DNA of 64,000 bases from Rhodococcus tukisamuensis NBRC 100609 (GTDB lineage: Bacteria > Actinomycetota > Actinomycetes > Mycobacteriales > Mycobacteriaceae), in NCBI RefSeq assembly GCF_001894985.1, contig NZ_BCXG01000004.1:248001-312000 (forward strand), read 5' to 3'. The notes beneath the pieces were generated by a model. The model saw nothing but the letters and a program-made list of their open reading frames with translations, did not search any database and was not told where the DNA came from. Positions 25,603 to 33,414 of the stretch are shown here, piece by piece. Position 1 is the first letter of the stretch; the number at the start of each line of letters is the position of its first letter. The position numbers and the translations under genes were made by a program.

Positions 25603-26136
25603 TCAACCAGCGCGACGCGCGGACTGGCGCGGCTCGAGCCGGAAGACCGGGATCCGACGACCGATCTTCGTCGTCTTGGCGCGATAGTCACCCCACCCGG
25701 CGTAGACCTGCACGGCGAGCGCGTACAGGCGTTCGTACTCTTCGGGGGCGGTGACCTCGGTCGCCACAAATCCCTCGCCACCGAATTCGCACTCGGGGTG
25801 CGCGATCAGGTTGCGAGACCACTGCGGGTTTCTCGTCCCACCGAAATTCGAGGCGACCACGACCACGTCACGCCCATCGTGGAAGTAGGCAATCTGTACA
25901 GCCCGGGGCAGACCCGACCTGGCGCCGGTGGTCTCGAGCGTCGCCGATGGGATCAGCCCCAACTGCCAGGTCAGGCGGCCACCCGTGACCCGGTCCAGCC
26001 ATGGGTCGCTGCGCACGACAACGTGGCGCGCGAAGGCCTGTCCTGCCCGCGTACGCCCGAAACGCTCGGACAGTTTGTACAGGCGTCCATGCCTACGGGT
26101 CGGATCGATGTAGCGCAGCGGCACCCGGCGCACCAT
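25603..26136 (-). CDS. Deazaflavin (F420)-dependent nitroreductase-family protein (Ddn-like)
   Basis: A 177-residue protein of the deazaflavin-dependent nitroreductase/FDOR-A family, typical of mycobacteria and relatives that make coenzyme F420. Motifs visible are LETTGARSGLPRAVQIAYFH, VVVASNFGGTRNPQWSRNL and ARHPECEFGG-like (IAHPECEFGG), followed by ALAVQVYAGWGDYRAKT. Such enzymes transfer hydride from reduced F420 to quinones or other acceptors. The start at 26136 (MVRRVPLRY) matches the usual family start; an ATG at 26211 would add 25 basic residues. It is convergent with the CMD-family gene across the long hairpin. Confidence 0.85.
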   Translation of the reverse strand: MVRRVPLRYIDPTRRHGRLYKLSERFGRTRAGQAFARHVVVRSDPWLDRVTGGRLTWQLGLIPSATLETTGARSGLPRAVQIAYFHDGRDVVVVASNFGGTRNPQWSRNLIAHPECEFGGEGFVATEVTAPEEYERLYALAVQVYAGWGDYRAKTTKIGRRIPVFRLEPRQSARRAG

Positions 26137-26232
26137 GTGCCGTCGACGGCGGCCCACATGCACACCAGGTGCGCGACGACGGGTGTCCGACGCAGGAATT
26201 CGCGAAGACATGATTCAACGCGCTGTTGGCGT

Positions 26233-26520
26233 CTACACCTGAGCCGGAAGGCGAATGCCATCGACAATCAAGCCAGCCAGGCTGACAGTCAGTACGACGA
26301 TGCAGGCAACGACTGACCAGCCTGATGCATTGCCCGCAAATCCCAGAATGCCGGTCGCTACGGTGGCCGCTGCGGCGATTCCGCTGACGACACACAGGAC
26401 CATGAGCGCGAGCGGCATACGCGGATTGTCTTGGTCGTTCGTTTCGCGGTCATGCCGTGAGCTGGTGTTCTGGAGGTCAGCCGGCGGTAGGTGGTTCGTC
26501 CGGTAGGCGAGTAGTGACAT
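26233..26520 (-). CDS. Small two-helix membrane protein
   Basis: A 95-residue protein with a hydrophilic N-terminus rich in Asp, Asn and Arg (DRETNDQDNPR) and two membrane segments: ALMVLCVVSGIAAAATVATGILGF and SGWSVVACIVVLTVSLAGLI. The start at 26520 is supported by GAAGGAG 6 bases upstream. A second in-frame ATG at 26604, with its own AAAGGA, could add 28 residues, so two forms are possible. I do not recognise a family. It lies just downstream of a decayed FAD-oxidase gene on the same strand. Confidence 0.6.
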   Translation of the reverse strand: MSLLAYRTNHLPPADLQNTSSRHDRETNDQDNPRMPLALMVLCVVSGIAAAATVATGILGFAGNASGWSVVACIVVLTVSLAGLIVDGIRLPAQV

Positions 26521-26656
26521 GTTCACTCCTTCGCGGGTAGGTCCCATTTTCGGCGCGGAAGCTCGTGCCGGACTCGGGCTGAGATCGGTCCGAACTGTGC
26601 TCATGGTGAATCCTTTCGGTGCGTTGATTGTTCGTGCCGTGACGGCGGCCGCGGGT

Positions 26657-26990
26657 TCACACCGGTTCGCGCATGACCTGACCGACGTGCAGCACCCCAT
26701 TGGGGTCGTGATCGGCGACCAGCGCGCCGAGCCAGTGAGCTGTGTCCTCGTCGTAGGACCGTGCGATCTGCGTCGGATCAGAGCTGCCGCAAAGTTCGGC
26801 AGGGTGCGCCCGGTGCTCCACGGCGACAGTGCTCGTTCGATGACGCCGGCGTGTTCGACGACCGCCTCTGCCAGCGGCGGAACCAGGACGCCAACGACCA
26901 ACAGCGCGAACGACGCGTCGCGATGACAGAAGGCGCTGCGATGCCGTGGCTCGCGGGCCTGCCTGGCGCGGGAATCGTTCGTGTCAACAT
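26657..26990 (-). pseudogene. FAD-linked (berberine-bridge-type) oxidoreductase, C-terminal remnant
   Basis: On the minus strand one frame gives DASFALLVVGVLVPPLAEAV, HAGVIERALSPWSTGRTLPN and FAA. After a frame change near position 26780 another frame continues with SDPTQIARSYDEDTAHWLGA, LVADHDPNGVLHVGQVMREP and a stop at 26657. This is the C-terminal end of a FAD-binding oxidoreductase of the berberine-bridge/6-hydroxynicotine-oxidase type, whose members end with similar Asp-Pro-Asn-Gly motifs. No FAD-binding N-terminal domain remains. The remnant lies between the small membrane protein gene and the LuxR regulator, and LuxR/FAD-oxidase neighbours are common in related genomes. Confidence 0.75.
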
Positions 26991-27138
26991 GATTTGAGGC
27001 TAGGGCGCGCGTCGGCGCAGTCGCATCGGGCAATGGTTGTATTCCTCGCCGCGCGAACCAGCCGCAATGGGTCTTTCGACCCACAAGCGCGTTCGGCCGC
27101 GCGACCTCTTGCGGTCGCGCGGCCCGCGGTGAAATGTC

Positions 27139-28773
27139 ATGGCTATGGTCGACGATCTCACGCGCGGCCGTGCCGCATACCGGGGGCAGGTGTGGGACGA
27201 GGCGTACGCATTTCTCGGTCGCGCGGACCAATCGGCGGCCCTGGATCCGGACGATCTGGAGGCGCTCGCCGAGTCTGCCCACTTCACCGGCAGGACAGAT
27301 CGCTGTGTCGAGGCGCGCAGCCGGATCTACACCGACCGGCTGCGCAACGGCGACAATCGCGGCGCTGCCATGTGCGCATTCCGGGTCCATATCGTGTTGA
27401 TGCTGCACGGCGACCTGTCCCCGGCCATGGGGTGGCTCGCCCGCGCGCAGCGCCAGCTGCAGCAGGAGCCGGAGTGCGCGGTGCACGGCTACGTGTGCGT
27501 CGCCGAGGCGGAGGCGAACTTCTATGGCGGCAACCTTGCGGGTTCGCTCGATCTGGCGCGCAGCGCGACCCGGATCGGCACCCACTTCACGGATCCCGAT
27601 CTGGTGAACCTCGGCTTGCACCAGGCGGGGCGCGCCCTCGTCGCGCTTGGTGACGTATCAGGCGGAACCGCACTGCTCGACGAGGCGATGGTCGCCGTCG
27701 TCGCGCGCGAGGTGAGTGCATACAACTGCGCGTGGATCTACTGCAGCTCGATCAACGTGTGCGACTACATGTCGGACTTCGGGCGCGCCAGCGCGTGGAC
27801 GTCCGCGTTCGAGAAGTGGCTGTGCACGCAGCCCGGAGCCACGGCCATGACCGGCTCGTGCCGGATGCACCGATCCCGGATCATGCGTCTGCACGGGGCA
27901 TGGACCGACGCCGAACGTGAAGCGCGGCAGGCCTGCGCGGAGCAGAACAGCACCATTGCCGTGGACGCGGGCCAGGCGTGGTACCAGGTCGGCGAGATCC
28001 GGCGGCTGGTCGGTGACCTGCCCGCCGCGGAGGAGGCGTTCGGGCACGCCGGCAGTTACGGCTGGGACGTGCAGCCCGGCCTGGCGCTGCTGCGGGCCGC
28101 GCAGGGCCGTCCCGACGCGGCCGACGCGGGTCTCGCCCGTGCGCTGGCCGAACATCCCTCGGACCGCCTCGCCAGGGCGAAACTGCTCCCGGCGCAGGCA
28201 GAAATCGCGACGGCCGCGGGGAACCTGGAACTCGCACGGGCGGCCGCCGACGAACTCGCCGCCATGGTCGGCGCCCCCTTGGCCGTCCGGGCCGCGGCAG
28301 TGCAGGTTTCCGGTGCGGTGCGGCTCGCCGAAGGCGACCCTGCCGGCGCGCTGCCCTGCCTGCGATCCTCCGCGCAGATCTGGGCGGACCTGGACATGCC
28401 GTACGAGGCCGCACGCAGCCACCAGCTGATCGGACTCGCCTGCCGTGCGATCGGCGACGAGGACACCGCGCGCCTCGAATGGGACACCTGTCGTGCGGTG
28501 TTCAGCCGCCTGGGTGCAGTACCGGACCTGAAGCACACCGACGCATTGCTCGGATGTGCACACCAAACGACACCACTCCCGGACGGTCTCAGCGCCCGGG
28601 AGGTCGAGGTGCTGCGACTCGTCGCCGCCGGACTGACGAATCAGGAAGTCGCTACGAGTCTGTCGCTGAGCAAGAAGACCGTCGCGCGGCATCTGAGCAA
28701 CATCTTCGGCAAGATCGGCGTCACCACTCGCGCTGCCGCGACCGCCTATTCGTGCCACCACGGCCTGGACTGA
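27139..28773 (+). CDS. LuxR-family regulator with TPR-like helical repeats
   Basis: A 544-residue protein. Residues about 1-450 are alanine-rich helical hairpins of TPR type (FLGRADQSAALDPDDLEALA, GDLSPAMGWLARAQRQLQ, LVNLGLHQAGRALVALGDVS). The C-terminal LuxR helix-turn-helix is clear: LSAREVEVLRLVAAGLTNQE, VATSLSLSKKTVARHLSNIF and GKIGVTTRAAATAYS. No P-loop ATPase domain is visible, unlike full-size LAL/MalT regulators; only the repeat and DNA-binding parts are present. It is probably cytoplasmic. The ATG at 27139 is used. Its original neighbour was probably the FAD oxidase whose remnant lies upstream; current targets are unknown. Confidence 0.85.
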   Translation: MAMVDDLTRGRAAYRGQVWDEAYAFLGRADQSAALDPDDLEALAESAHFTGRTDRCVEARSRIYTDRLRNGDNRGAAMCAFRVHIVLMLHGDLSPAMGWLARAQRQLQQEPECAVHGYVCVAEAEANFYGGNLAGSLDLARSATRIGTHFTDPDLVNLGLHQAGRALVALGDVSGGTALLDEAMVAVVAREVSAYNCAWIYCSSINVCDYMSDFGRASAWTSAFEKWLCTQPGATAMTGSCRMHRSRIMRLHGAWTDAEREARQACAEQNSTIAVDAGQAWYQVGEIRRLVGDLPAAEEAFGHAGSYGWDVQPGLALLRAAQGRPDAADAGLARALAEHPSDRLARAKLLPAQAEIATAAGNLELARAAADELAAMVGAPLAVRAAAVQVSGAVRLAEGDPAGALPCLRSSAQIWADLDMPYEAARSHQLIGLACRAIGDEDTARLEWDTCRAVFSRLGAVPDLKHTDALLGCAHQTTPLPDGLSAREVEVLRLVAAGLTNQEVATSLSLSKKTVARHLSNIFGKIGVTTRAAATAYSCHHGLD

Positions 28774-29010
28774 TGCGCACCGTGCCCATGGGGGGTCGTA
28801 TTGCCCACGAGGACCGCTTCGTGCGGCGGTGGATGCGACGATCGCCCGATGCGTCGACGGCGACCGGCGACCTACCGTCGGATCATGTCGATGGGACTCG
28901 AACCGCCACGCCGCCGCGGCGTCCGAATGCTCGGCGTCCGGATGCGAGTGGGACGTGAAACGAGTAGTCGGCCGGGGGCCGGTCCTGTCCCACGCTCGAA
29001 TCCCCTCCGC
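28774..29010. other. Intergenic remnant, no gene seen
   Basis: About 237 bases between the LuxR gene and the cyclase domain. Readings in all frames are Arg/Pro-rich without family resemblance. A short GACTCGAACC motif looks like the T-arm of a minus-strand tRNA but no stem forms. The stretch probably marks where the cyclase N-terminal region was lost. Confidence 0.5.
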
Positions 29011-29754
29011 GTGGGCGAGGCGGCGAGATTCAACGAGATCACGGCGGGACAGGCCGAGCGCGAACGCTTACGCGACCTGCTCTGCCGACACGTCGGCCGC
29101 GACGTCGCCCACCGCGCACTCGAACACGACGCGCTGCCCGACCGCGACGGGTTGGCCGGCGGCGAGGTCACCCAGGCCGCGGTTCTCTTCATCGACGTCG
29201 TCGGCTCCACGAACCTGGCGGCGACCCGGCCGCCGGACGAGGTGGCGACCGTGCTCAACGCGTTCTTTCGGATCGTGGTCGCGACGGTCGAACGGCACCA
29301 CGGTTTCGTCAACAAGTTCCAGGGCGATGCCGCCCTGGCAGTCTTCGGTGCCCCGCGGCCCGTCGCCGACCCAGCCGGATCCGCGCTCGCGACGGCCCGG
29401 GAACTGCGGCCCACGCTTCGCGCGCTGGACGTGATCGACTTCGGTATAGGCGTCTCGTTCGGCGAGGTGTTCGCGGGGAACATCGGAGCCGAACAGCGGT
29501 ACGAGTACACCGTCATCGGCGATCCCGTCAACGAGGCCGCCCGGCTCACCGAGGTCGCGAAGACCTGCGAGTACCGCGCCCTCGCGTCGGGGCACGCCCT
29601 CACCGCCGCGGCCTGGGACGAATCGCAACGCTGGATGCCGGTCCGGAGCGTGACGCTGCGGGGGCGCACCGAGCCGACCCTCCTGGCCGAACCCGTACTC
29701 GAACTCGACCTTTCACGGCGTCGAGCTGCGGTGCGGGCGGCCGACTCGGGCTAG
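29011..29754 (+). CDS. Class III adenylate/guanylate cyclase, catalytic domain only (N-terminally truncated)
   Basis: The sequence begins with AARFNEITAGQAERERLRDL, which in full-length actinobacterial cyclases is the end of the HAMP domain after two to six membrane helices. The catalytic domain is complete: metal-binding Asp in AVLFIDVVGSTNLAATRPP, purine-binding Lys in FVNKFQGDAALAVFG, Asp in VIGDP and the transition-state Asn/Arg in VNEAARLT. The product would be about 247 residues and soluble, instead of membrane-bound. The GTG at 29011 is the first sensible start; earlier in-frame starts at 28801 and 28849 add unrelated sequence. It may be a working soluble cyclase or a fragment in decay. 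Confidence 0.7.
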   Translation: MGEAARFNEITAGQAERERLRDLLCRHVGRDVAHRALEHDALPDRDGLAGGEVTQAAVLFIDVVGSTNLAATRPPDEVATVLNAFFRIVVATVERHHGFVNKFQGDAALAVFGAPRPVADPAGSALATARELRPTLRALDVIDFGIGVSFGEVFAGNIGAEQRYEYTVIGDPVNEAARLTEVAKTCEYRALASGHALTAAAWDESQRWMPVRSVTLRGRTEPTLLAEPVLELDLSRRRAAVRAADSG

Positions 29755-29815
29755 CCTCGACGGGCCTCGCGGGCAAGACCGGCCCGGCGAGGGGGGCACG
29801 CGGCGGGGAGGTTCG

Positions 29816-30385
29816 ATGCGGCAGTGGTGGTCGGCGTTCTGGGACCGTCCTCCGGGTTGGGTGCTGCTGGCCGCCACGGTTGCGGTGTGCCTGGCGGGCC
29901 TGTGGGCGCTGAGCTACCCCACCCCCAACGGGTGGATCCTGGTGCTCGGGTGTTTCTGGCCGACCGTGGTGATCGCAGCCTGCTGGCTGACCCGGACCGC
30001 CGCGTTCCTGGCGCGGACCAAGACCTGGTCGGCCTGGCTGCTCGCGGTGCCGGCCGTCGCGGTGGTCAGTGCCGCACTGGCGGTGTTCGACGCGCCGCTG
30101 CAGGCGCGGTGGTCCCTCGCGGCGGGCGACTTCTCGGCCGCCGTCGACGAGATCCGGGCCGGCACCGACTCCGGGCGGGAGCGCCGGATCGGCAGCTACG
30201 ACGTCGGTGGCGTACGCACGCACGGCGACAACGTCTACTTCGTCATCCCCGCCAGCGGCTTCCTGAACGACGACGGCGTGGTCTACCTGCCGAACGGGGA
30301 GCCCACCACGCCCGACCCGGTCGGCGAGGGCGTGCGGGTGTGGCACCTGCGCGGGCCCTGGTACTCGTTCAGCGCGGGCTGGTGA
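29816..30385 (+). CDS. Hypothetical membrane protein with C-terminal extracytoplasmic domain
   Basis: A 189-residue protein with three N-terminal membrane helices (GWVLLAATVAVCLAGLWAL, WILVLGCFWPTVVIAACWL and WSAWLLAVPAVAVVSAALAV) and a C-terminal soluble domain of about 90 residues. That domain contains RRIGSYDVGGVRTHGDNVYF, PASGFLNDDGVVYLP and VWHLRGPWYSFSAGW, a small beta-rich module seen in actinobacterial hypothetical proteins. GGGGAGG precedes the ATG by 5 bases. No function is assigned. It is convergent with the alpha/beta hydrolase, with 10 bases between the stops. Confidence 0.75.
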   Translation: MRQWWSAFWDRPPGWVLLAATVAVCLAGLWALSYPTPNGWILVLGCFWPTVVIAACWLTRTAAFLARTKTWSAWLLAVPAVAVVSAALAVFDAPLQARWSLAAGDFSAAVDEIRAGTDSGRERRIGSYDVGGVRTHGDNVYFVIPASGFLNDDGVVYLPNGEPTTPDPVGEGVRVWHLRGPWYSFSAGW

Positions 30386-30395
30386 CGCGGGCCGT

Positions 30396-31148
30396 TCACT
30401 CGCCGGCGAGGAACGCCGCGACCACGGCCTCGAACTGGTTCGGCCGGTCACGGTGCACGCTGTGCCCCACTTCGATGGTCACCACCCGGCAGTTCGGGAT
30501 CGCCGCGGCCGCCGCCGTCAGCCTGCCGGGATGCACCATGCCGGACGGTCCCCCGCAGACCACCAGCGTCGGCGCCGCGATCCGCGGCAGCCGGTCCCAC
30601 CAGGCGGGGTTCGGCCGGTGGAATTGGGCCAGCGCGCTGCGGGTCATGGACCGGTCGAAGGCCAGCGCCGCCCGGGGATGACGCAGCAGGCTGGTGGTCG
30701 CGTGCCACAGTTCGACGGGTGTCGGCAGCCGGCCGGACATCGGCCCGACGGTCTCGCCCGGGCGCAGCGGCAGCGGCGTCTCCTCGAGCACCAGCCGCCG
30801 CACCAGCCCGGGACGCGACTGGGCGAGCAGGCTCGCGCAGTGCCCGCCGAGCGAGTGCCCGACCACGTCCACCTCGTCGAGTGCCAGGTGCTCGCACAGC
30901 GCGAGCAGGTCGTCGCCGAACTCGTCGAACAGGTACGACGGCGCGTGCGCGCTGCGCCCGTGGCCACGCAGGTCGACGGCGACCACGCGACGACCGCCCT
31001 GCGCCAGGGTCCTGGCGAACCGGTCCCAGGTGCGGCTGTCGCCGCCCATGCCGTGCACCAGCAGCACCGGCACGGCGTCCGGTCCGCCGGAGTCCCGGTA
31101 GGAGATCTCGAGCCCGTCGACCGTGGTGGCCACAGCCGTCGTCACCAT
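30396..31148 (-). CDS. Alpha/beta-fold hydrolase
   Basis: A 250-residue alpha/beta hydrolase with the oxyanion motif LLVHGMGGDSRTWDRF, the strand VVAVDLRGHGRS, the nucleophile elbow VDVVGHSLGGHCASLLA (Ser in GHSLG), a probable acid in the VVCGG loop, and the catalytic His in VEVGHSVHRDRPNQF. A lid region with WHATTSLLRHPRAALAFD lies between. Such proteins hydrolyse esters, lactones or thioesters; the substrate is not predictable here. The gene lies 45 bases downstream of nothing on its own strand except the P-ATPase stop at 31194 further upstream in genome order, so co-transcription with the ATPase is possible: the ATPase is upstream and the hydrolase downstream. Confidence 0.82.
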   Translation of the reverse strand: MVTTAVATTVDGLEISYRDSGGPDAVPVLLVHGMGGDSRTWDRFARTLAQGGRRVVAVDLRGHGRSAHAPSYLFDEFGDDLLALCEHLALDEVDVVGHSLGGHCASLLAQSRPGLVRRLVLEETPLPLRPGETVGPMSGRLPTPVELWHATTSLLRHPRAALAFDRSMTRSALAQFHRPNPAWWDRLPRIAAPTLVVCGGPSGMVHPGRLTAAAAAIPNCRVVTIEVGHSVHRDRPNQFEAVVAAFLAGE

Positions 31149-31193
31149 CGGTTACCGCCCTTCACGCCGTTCACCTGCCCCTGCGCAGCGAGG

Positions 31194-33353
31194 CTACCGA
31201 GCGGGCGTGCCGAGGATCGCCTCGGGACGCAGGTCCAGTCGCCGGAGCAGTTGGGCGTTGACCGCCACCACCACCGTCGACGCGGACATCAGCAGGGCAC
31301 CGACCTCCATCGGGAGGGTGAAACCCCAGGGCGCCAGGACCCCCGCGGCGAGCGGCACCGCGATCACGTTGTATCCGGCCGCCCAGGTGAGGTTCTGGAT
31401 CATCTTGCGGTAGGTGGCGCGGGAGAGTTCGATCACCGACAACACCGAACGCGGGTCGTCGCTGGCCAGCACCACCCCGGCGGAGGCGATGGCCACGTCG
31501 GTGCCGGCGCCGATGGCGATCCCGACGTCCGCCTGGGCCAGCGCCGGGGCGTCGTTGACGCCGTCGCCGACCATGGCGACCCTGCGGCCGGCGGACTGCA
31601 GCTCCTTGACCTTCGCGCCCTTGTCCTGCGGCAGCACCCCGGCGAACACCTCGTCCGCAACATTCCCCGTCGCTCCGCTCGCCACGAACCCCAACCGACG
31701 CGCCACCGACTGCGCCACTGCCTCGGCGTCGCCGGTGATCATCGCGACGTGCACGCCCCGCTGGTGCAGGGCATCGATGGCCTGCTCGGACTCCGGGCGG
31801 ATCTCGTCGGCCAGCGCGACCGCCCCGACGACGACGCCGTCGCGGATCACGTGCAGCACCGTCGACCCCTGCGCCGCCCAGTCCCGGGTCTGGGCCAGTG
31901 CGTCCAGCCCGCGGTCGGCGAGCATCTTCGGTCCGCCGACGCCGACCTCCGCCCCGGCGACGGTGCCGGTGACGCCCACGCCGTTGTGCGCGCGGAACGC
32001 GTCGGCAACGGGCACGGTGAGTCCACGGTGTTCGGCGGCCGCCACGATGGCCCGGCCGAGCGGGTGCTCGCTGTCGCGCTCGACAGAGGCCGCCAGAGCG
32101 ACCGCCTCGTCCTCGCCCACCGCGCCGGCACCGGCCGCGGCGACGAGGGCGGGGCTGCCCTTGGTGAGGGTGCCCGTCTTGTCGAAGAGCACCGCGTCGA
32201 CGGTGCGCATCGACTCGAGCGCCCGACGGTCGGTGATTAGCACCCCGGCCCGGGCCGCCCGCTCGGTCGCGATGGACACCACCAGCGGGATGGCCAGACC
32301 CAGCGCGTGCGGGCAGGCGATGACGAGGACCGTGATGGTGCGGGTGACCGCGTCCTCGGGGGCGCCGAGGATCAGCCAGACCGCCGCGGTGATCAGCGCG
32401 GCCCCGAGGGCGAACCAGAACAGCCAGGCCGCGGCGCGGTCGGCGAGCACCTGGGCGCGCGAGGAGGAGTTCTGGGCCTCGCTGACCAGACGGCGGATGC
32501 CGGCGAGCGCGGTGTCGTCGCCGACCGCGGTGACGCGGACCCGCAGCGCCGAGTCGGTGCTGACGGTGCCGGCGACCACCCGGTCCCCCGCCTCGCGCCG
32601 CACCGCCAGCGACTCCCCCGTGATCATCGACTCGTCCACGTCGGCGGCGCCGTCGACGACGGTGCCGTCCGCGGGGATCCGGCCACCGGGCCGGACGACG
32701 ACCAGGTCGCCCGCGGCCAGGTCCGCGGTCGACACGGTCACCGTCTCGTCGCCCTCGACCCGTTCGGCCTCGTCCGGCAGCAGGGCGGCCAGGGACTCGA
32801 GCGCGCTCGACGCCTGGCCGAGGGATCGCATCTCGATCCAGTGCCCGAGCAGCATGATCACGATGAGAAGCGCGAGTTCCCACCAGAAGTCGAGGTCGTG
32901 GGCGAGCAGGCCGAGGCTGGCACCCCAGGAGGCGACGAACGCGACGGTGATGGCCAGCGCGATCAGCAGCATCATGCCGGGCTGGCGGGCCCGGATCTCG
33001 GCGACCGCGCCGGACAGGAACGGCCGGCCGCCCCACAGGTACATGACCGTGCCGAGCAGCGGCGAGACCCAGGTGATCGCCGAGCCGGCGGGCAGGGAGT
33101 AGCCGACCAGGTCCGCGAACATCGCGTTGGCCAGGACCACCGGCACCGCGAGCACCAGCATCACCCAGAACAGCCGCCGGAACTGGGCGACGTGGCCGCC
33201 GTGCCCGGCGCCGTGCTGGTCGTGACCGCCGTGCTGGTCGTGACCGTCGTGCTGGTCGTGACCGTCGTGACCGGACAGGTGCACGCCGTGGTCCGTCCCC
33301 TCGGGGGCCTCGACGTCCGGGTGGTCCGTGTGCATCTCGCGCTCGGCGTCCAT
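31194..33353 (-). CDS. Heavy-metal P1B-type ATPase, CopB-like (CPH motif)
   Basis: A 719-residue heavy-metal ATPase. The N-terminus is a His/Asp/Gly-rich metal-binding stretch (HDGHDQHDGHDQHGGHDQHG) and lacks a CxxC domain. The actuator loop has MITGESLAV, the transport helix has the CPH motif (VIACPHALGLAIP), the phosphorylation site is LFDKTGTLTKG and the hinge is GDGVNDAPALAQADVG. CPH and a His-rich N-terminus define the CopB class, reported to export Cu(I)/Cu(II) or silver. The insertion VASGATGNVA before DEVFAGVLPQDK matches a repeat also present in rimI. A CsoR-type operator lies 13-27 bases upstream of the ATG. The alpha/beta hydrolase gene follows by 45 bases. Confidence 0.92.
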   Translation of the reverse strand: MDAEREMHTDHPDVEAPEGTDHGVHLSGHDGHDQHDGHDQHGGHDQHGAGHGGHVAQFRRLFWVMLVLAVPVVLANAMFADLVGYSLPAGSAITWVSPLLGTVMYLWGGRPFLSGAVAEIRARQPGMMLLIALAITVAFVASWGASLGLLAHDLDFWWELALLIVIMLLGHWIEMRSLGQASSALESLAALLPDEAERVEGDETVTVSTADLAAGDLVVVRPGGRIPADGTVVDGAADVDESMITGESLAVRREAGDRVVAGTVSTDSALRVRVTAVGDDTALAGIRRLVSEAQNSSSRAQVLADRAAAWLFWFALGAALITAAVWLILGAPEDAVTRTITVLVIACPHALGLAIPLVVSIATERAARAGVLITDRRALESMRTVDAVLFDKTGTLTKGSPALVAAAGAGAVGEDEAVALAASVERDSEHPLGRAIVAAAEHRGLTVPVADAFRAHNGVGVTGTVAGAEVGVGGPKMLADRGLDALAQTRDWAAQGSTVLHVIRDGVVVGAVALADEIRPESEQAIDALHQRGVHVAMITGDAEAVAQSVARRLGFVASGATGNVADEVFAGVLPQDKGAKVKELQSAGRRVAMVGDGVNDAPALAQADVGIAIGAGTDVAIASAGVVLASDDPRSVLSVIELSRATYRKMIQNLTWAAGYNVIAVPLAAGVLAPWGFTLPMEVGALLMSASTVVVAVNAQLLRRLDLRPEAILGTPAR
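31660..31685. repeat. Dispersed repeat copy inside the copB-type gene
   Basis: A 26-base segment that matches the two rimI copies (59805-59830 and 59835-59860 region) at about 24 of 26 positions. It is in frame and encodes VASGATGN, an insertion between the LGF and DEVFAG residues that are normally adjacent in P-type ATPases. Confidence 0.7.
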
Positions 33354-33364
33354 GCCCGCAAAGC

Positions 33365-33383
33365 TTACCCCCTAGGGGTATAA
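33365..33383. promoter_or_regulatory. CsoR-type operator upstream of the P-ATPase
   Basis: TTACCCCCTAGGGGTATAA contains TACCC-N5-GGGTA. It sits 12-30 bases before the ATPase start, so a bound repressor would block promoter or ribosome access. The same palindrome type precedes the CsoR/CstR-like gene and the first RND gene. Confidence 0.7.
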
Positions 33384-33414
33384 ATCGCAGGGCGTGGAGC
33401 TGCGGGCGACGTCC

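Noticed and set aside
26605..27621. A single long minus-strand protein joining the small membrane protein to sequence inside the LuxR gene
   Set aside because: Its upstream half is the reverse strand of the LuxR gene and the decayed oxidase; the membrane protein has its own ribosome site.
28880..28915. tRNA-like T-arm on the minus strand (GGTTCGAGTCCC)
   Set aside because: The flanking bases do not pair as a T-stem and no acceptor or anticodon arm is found nearby.
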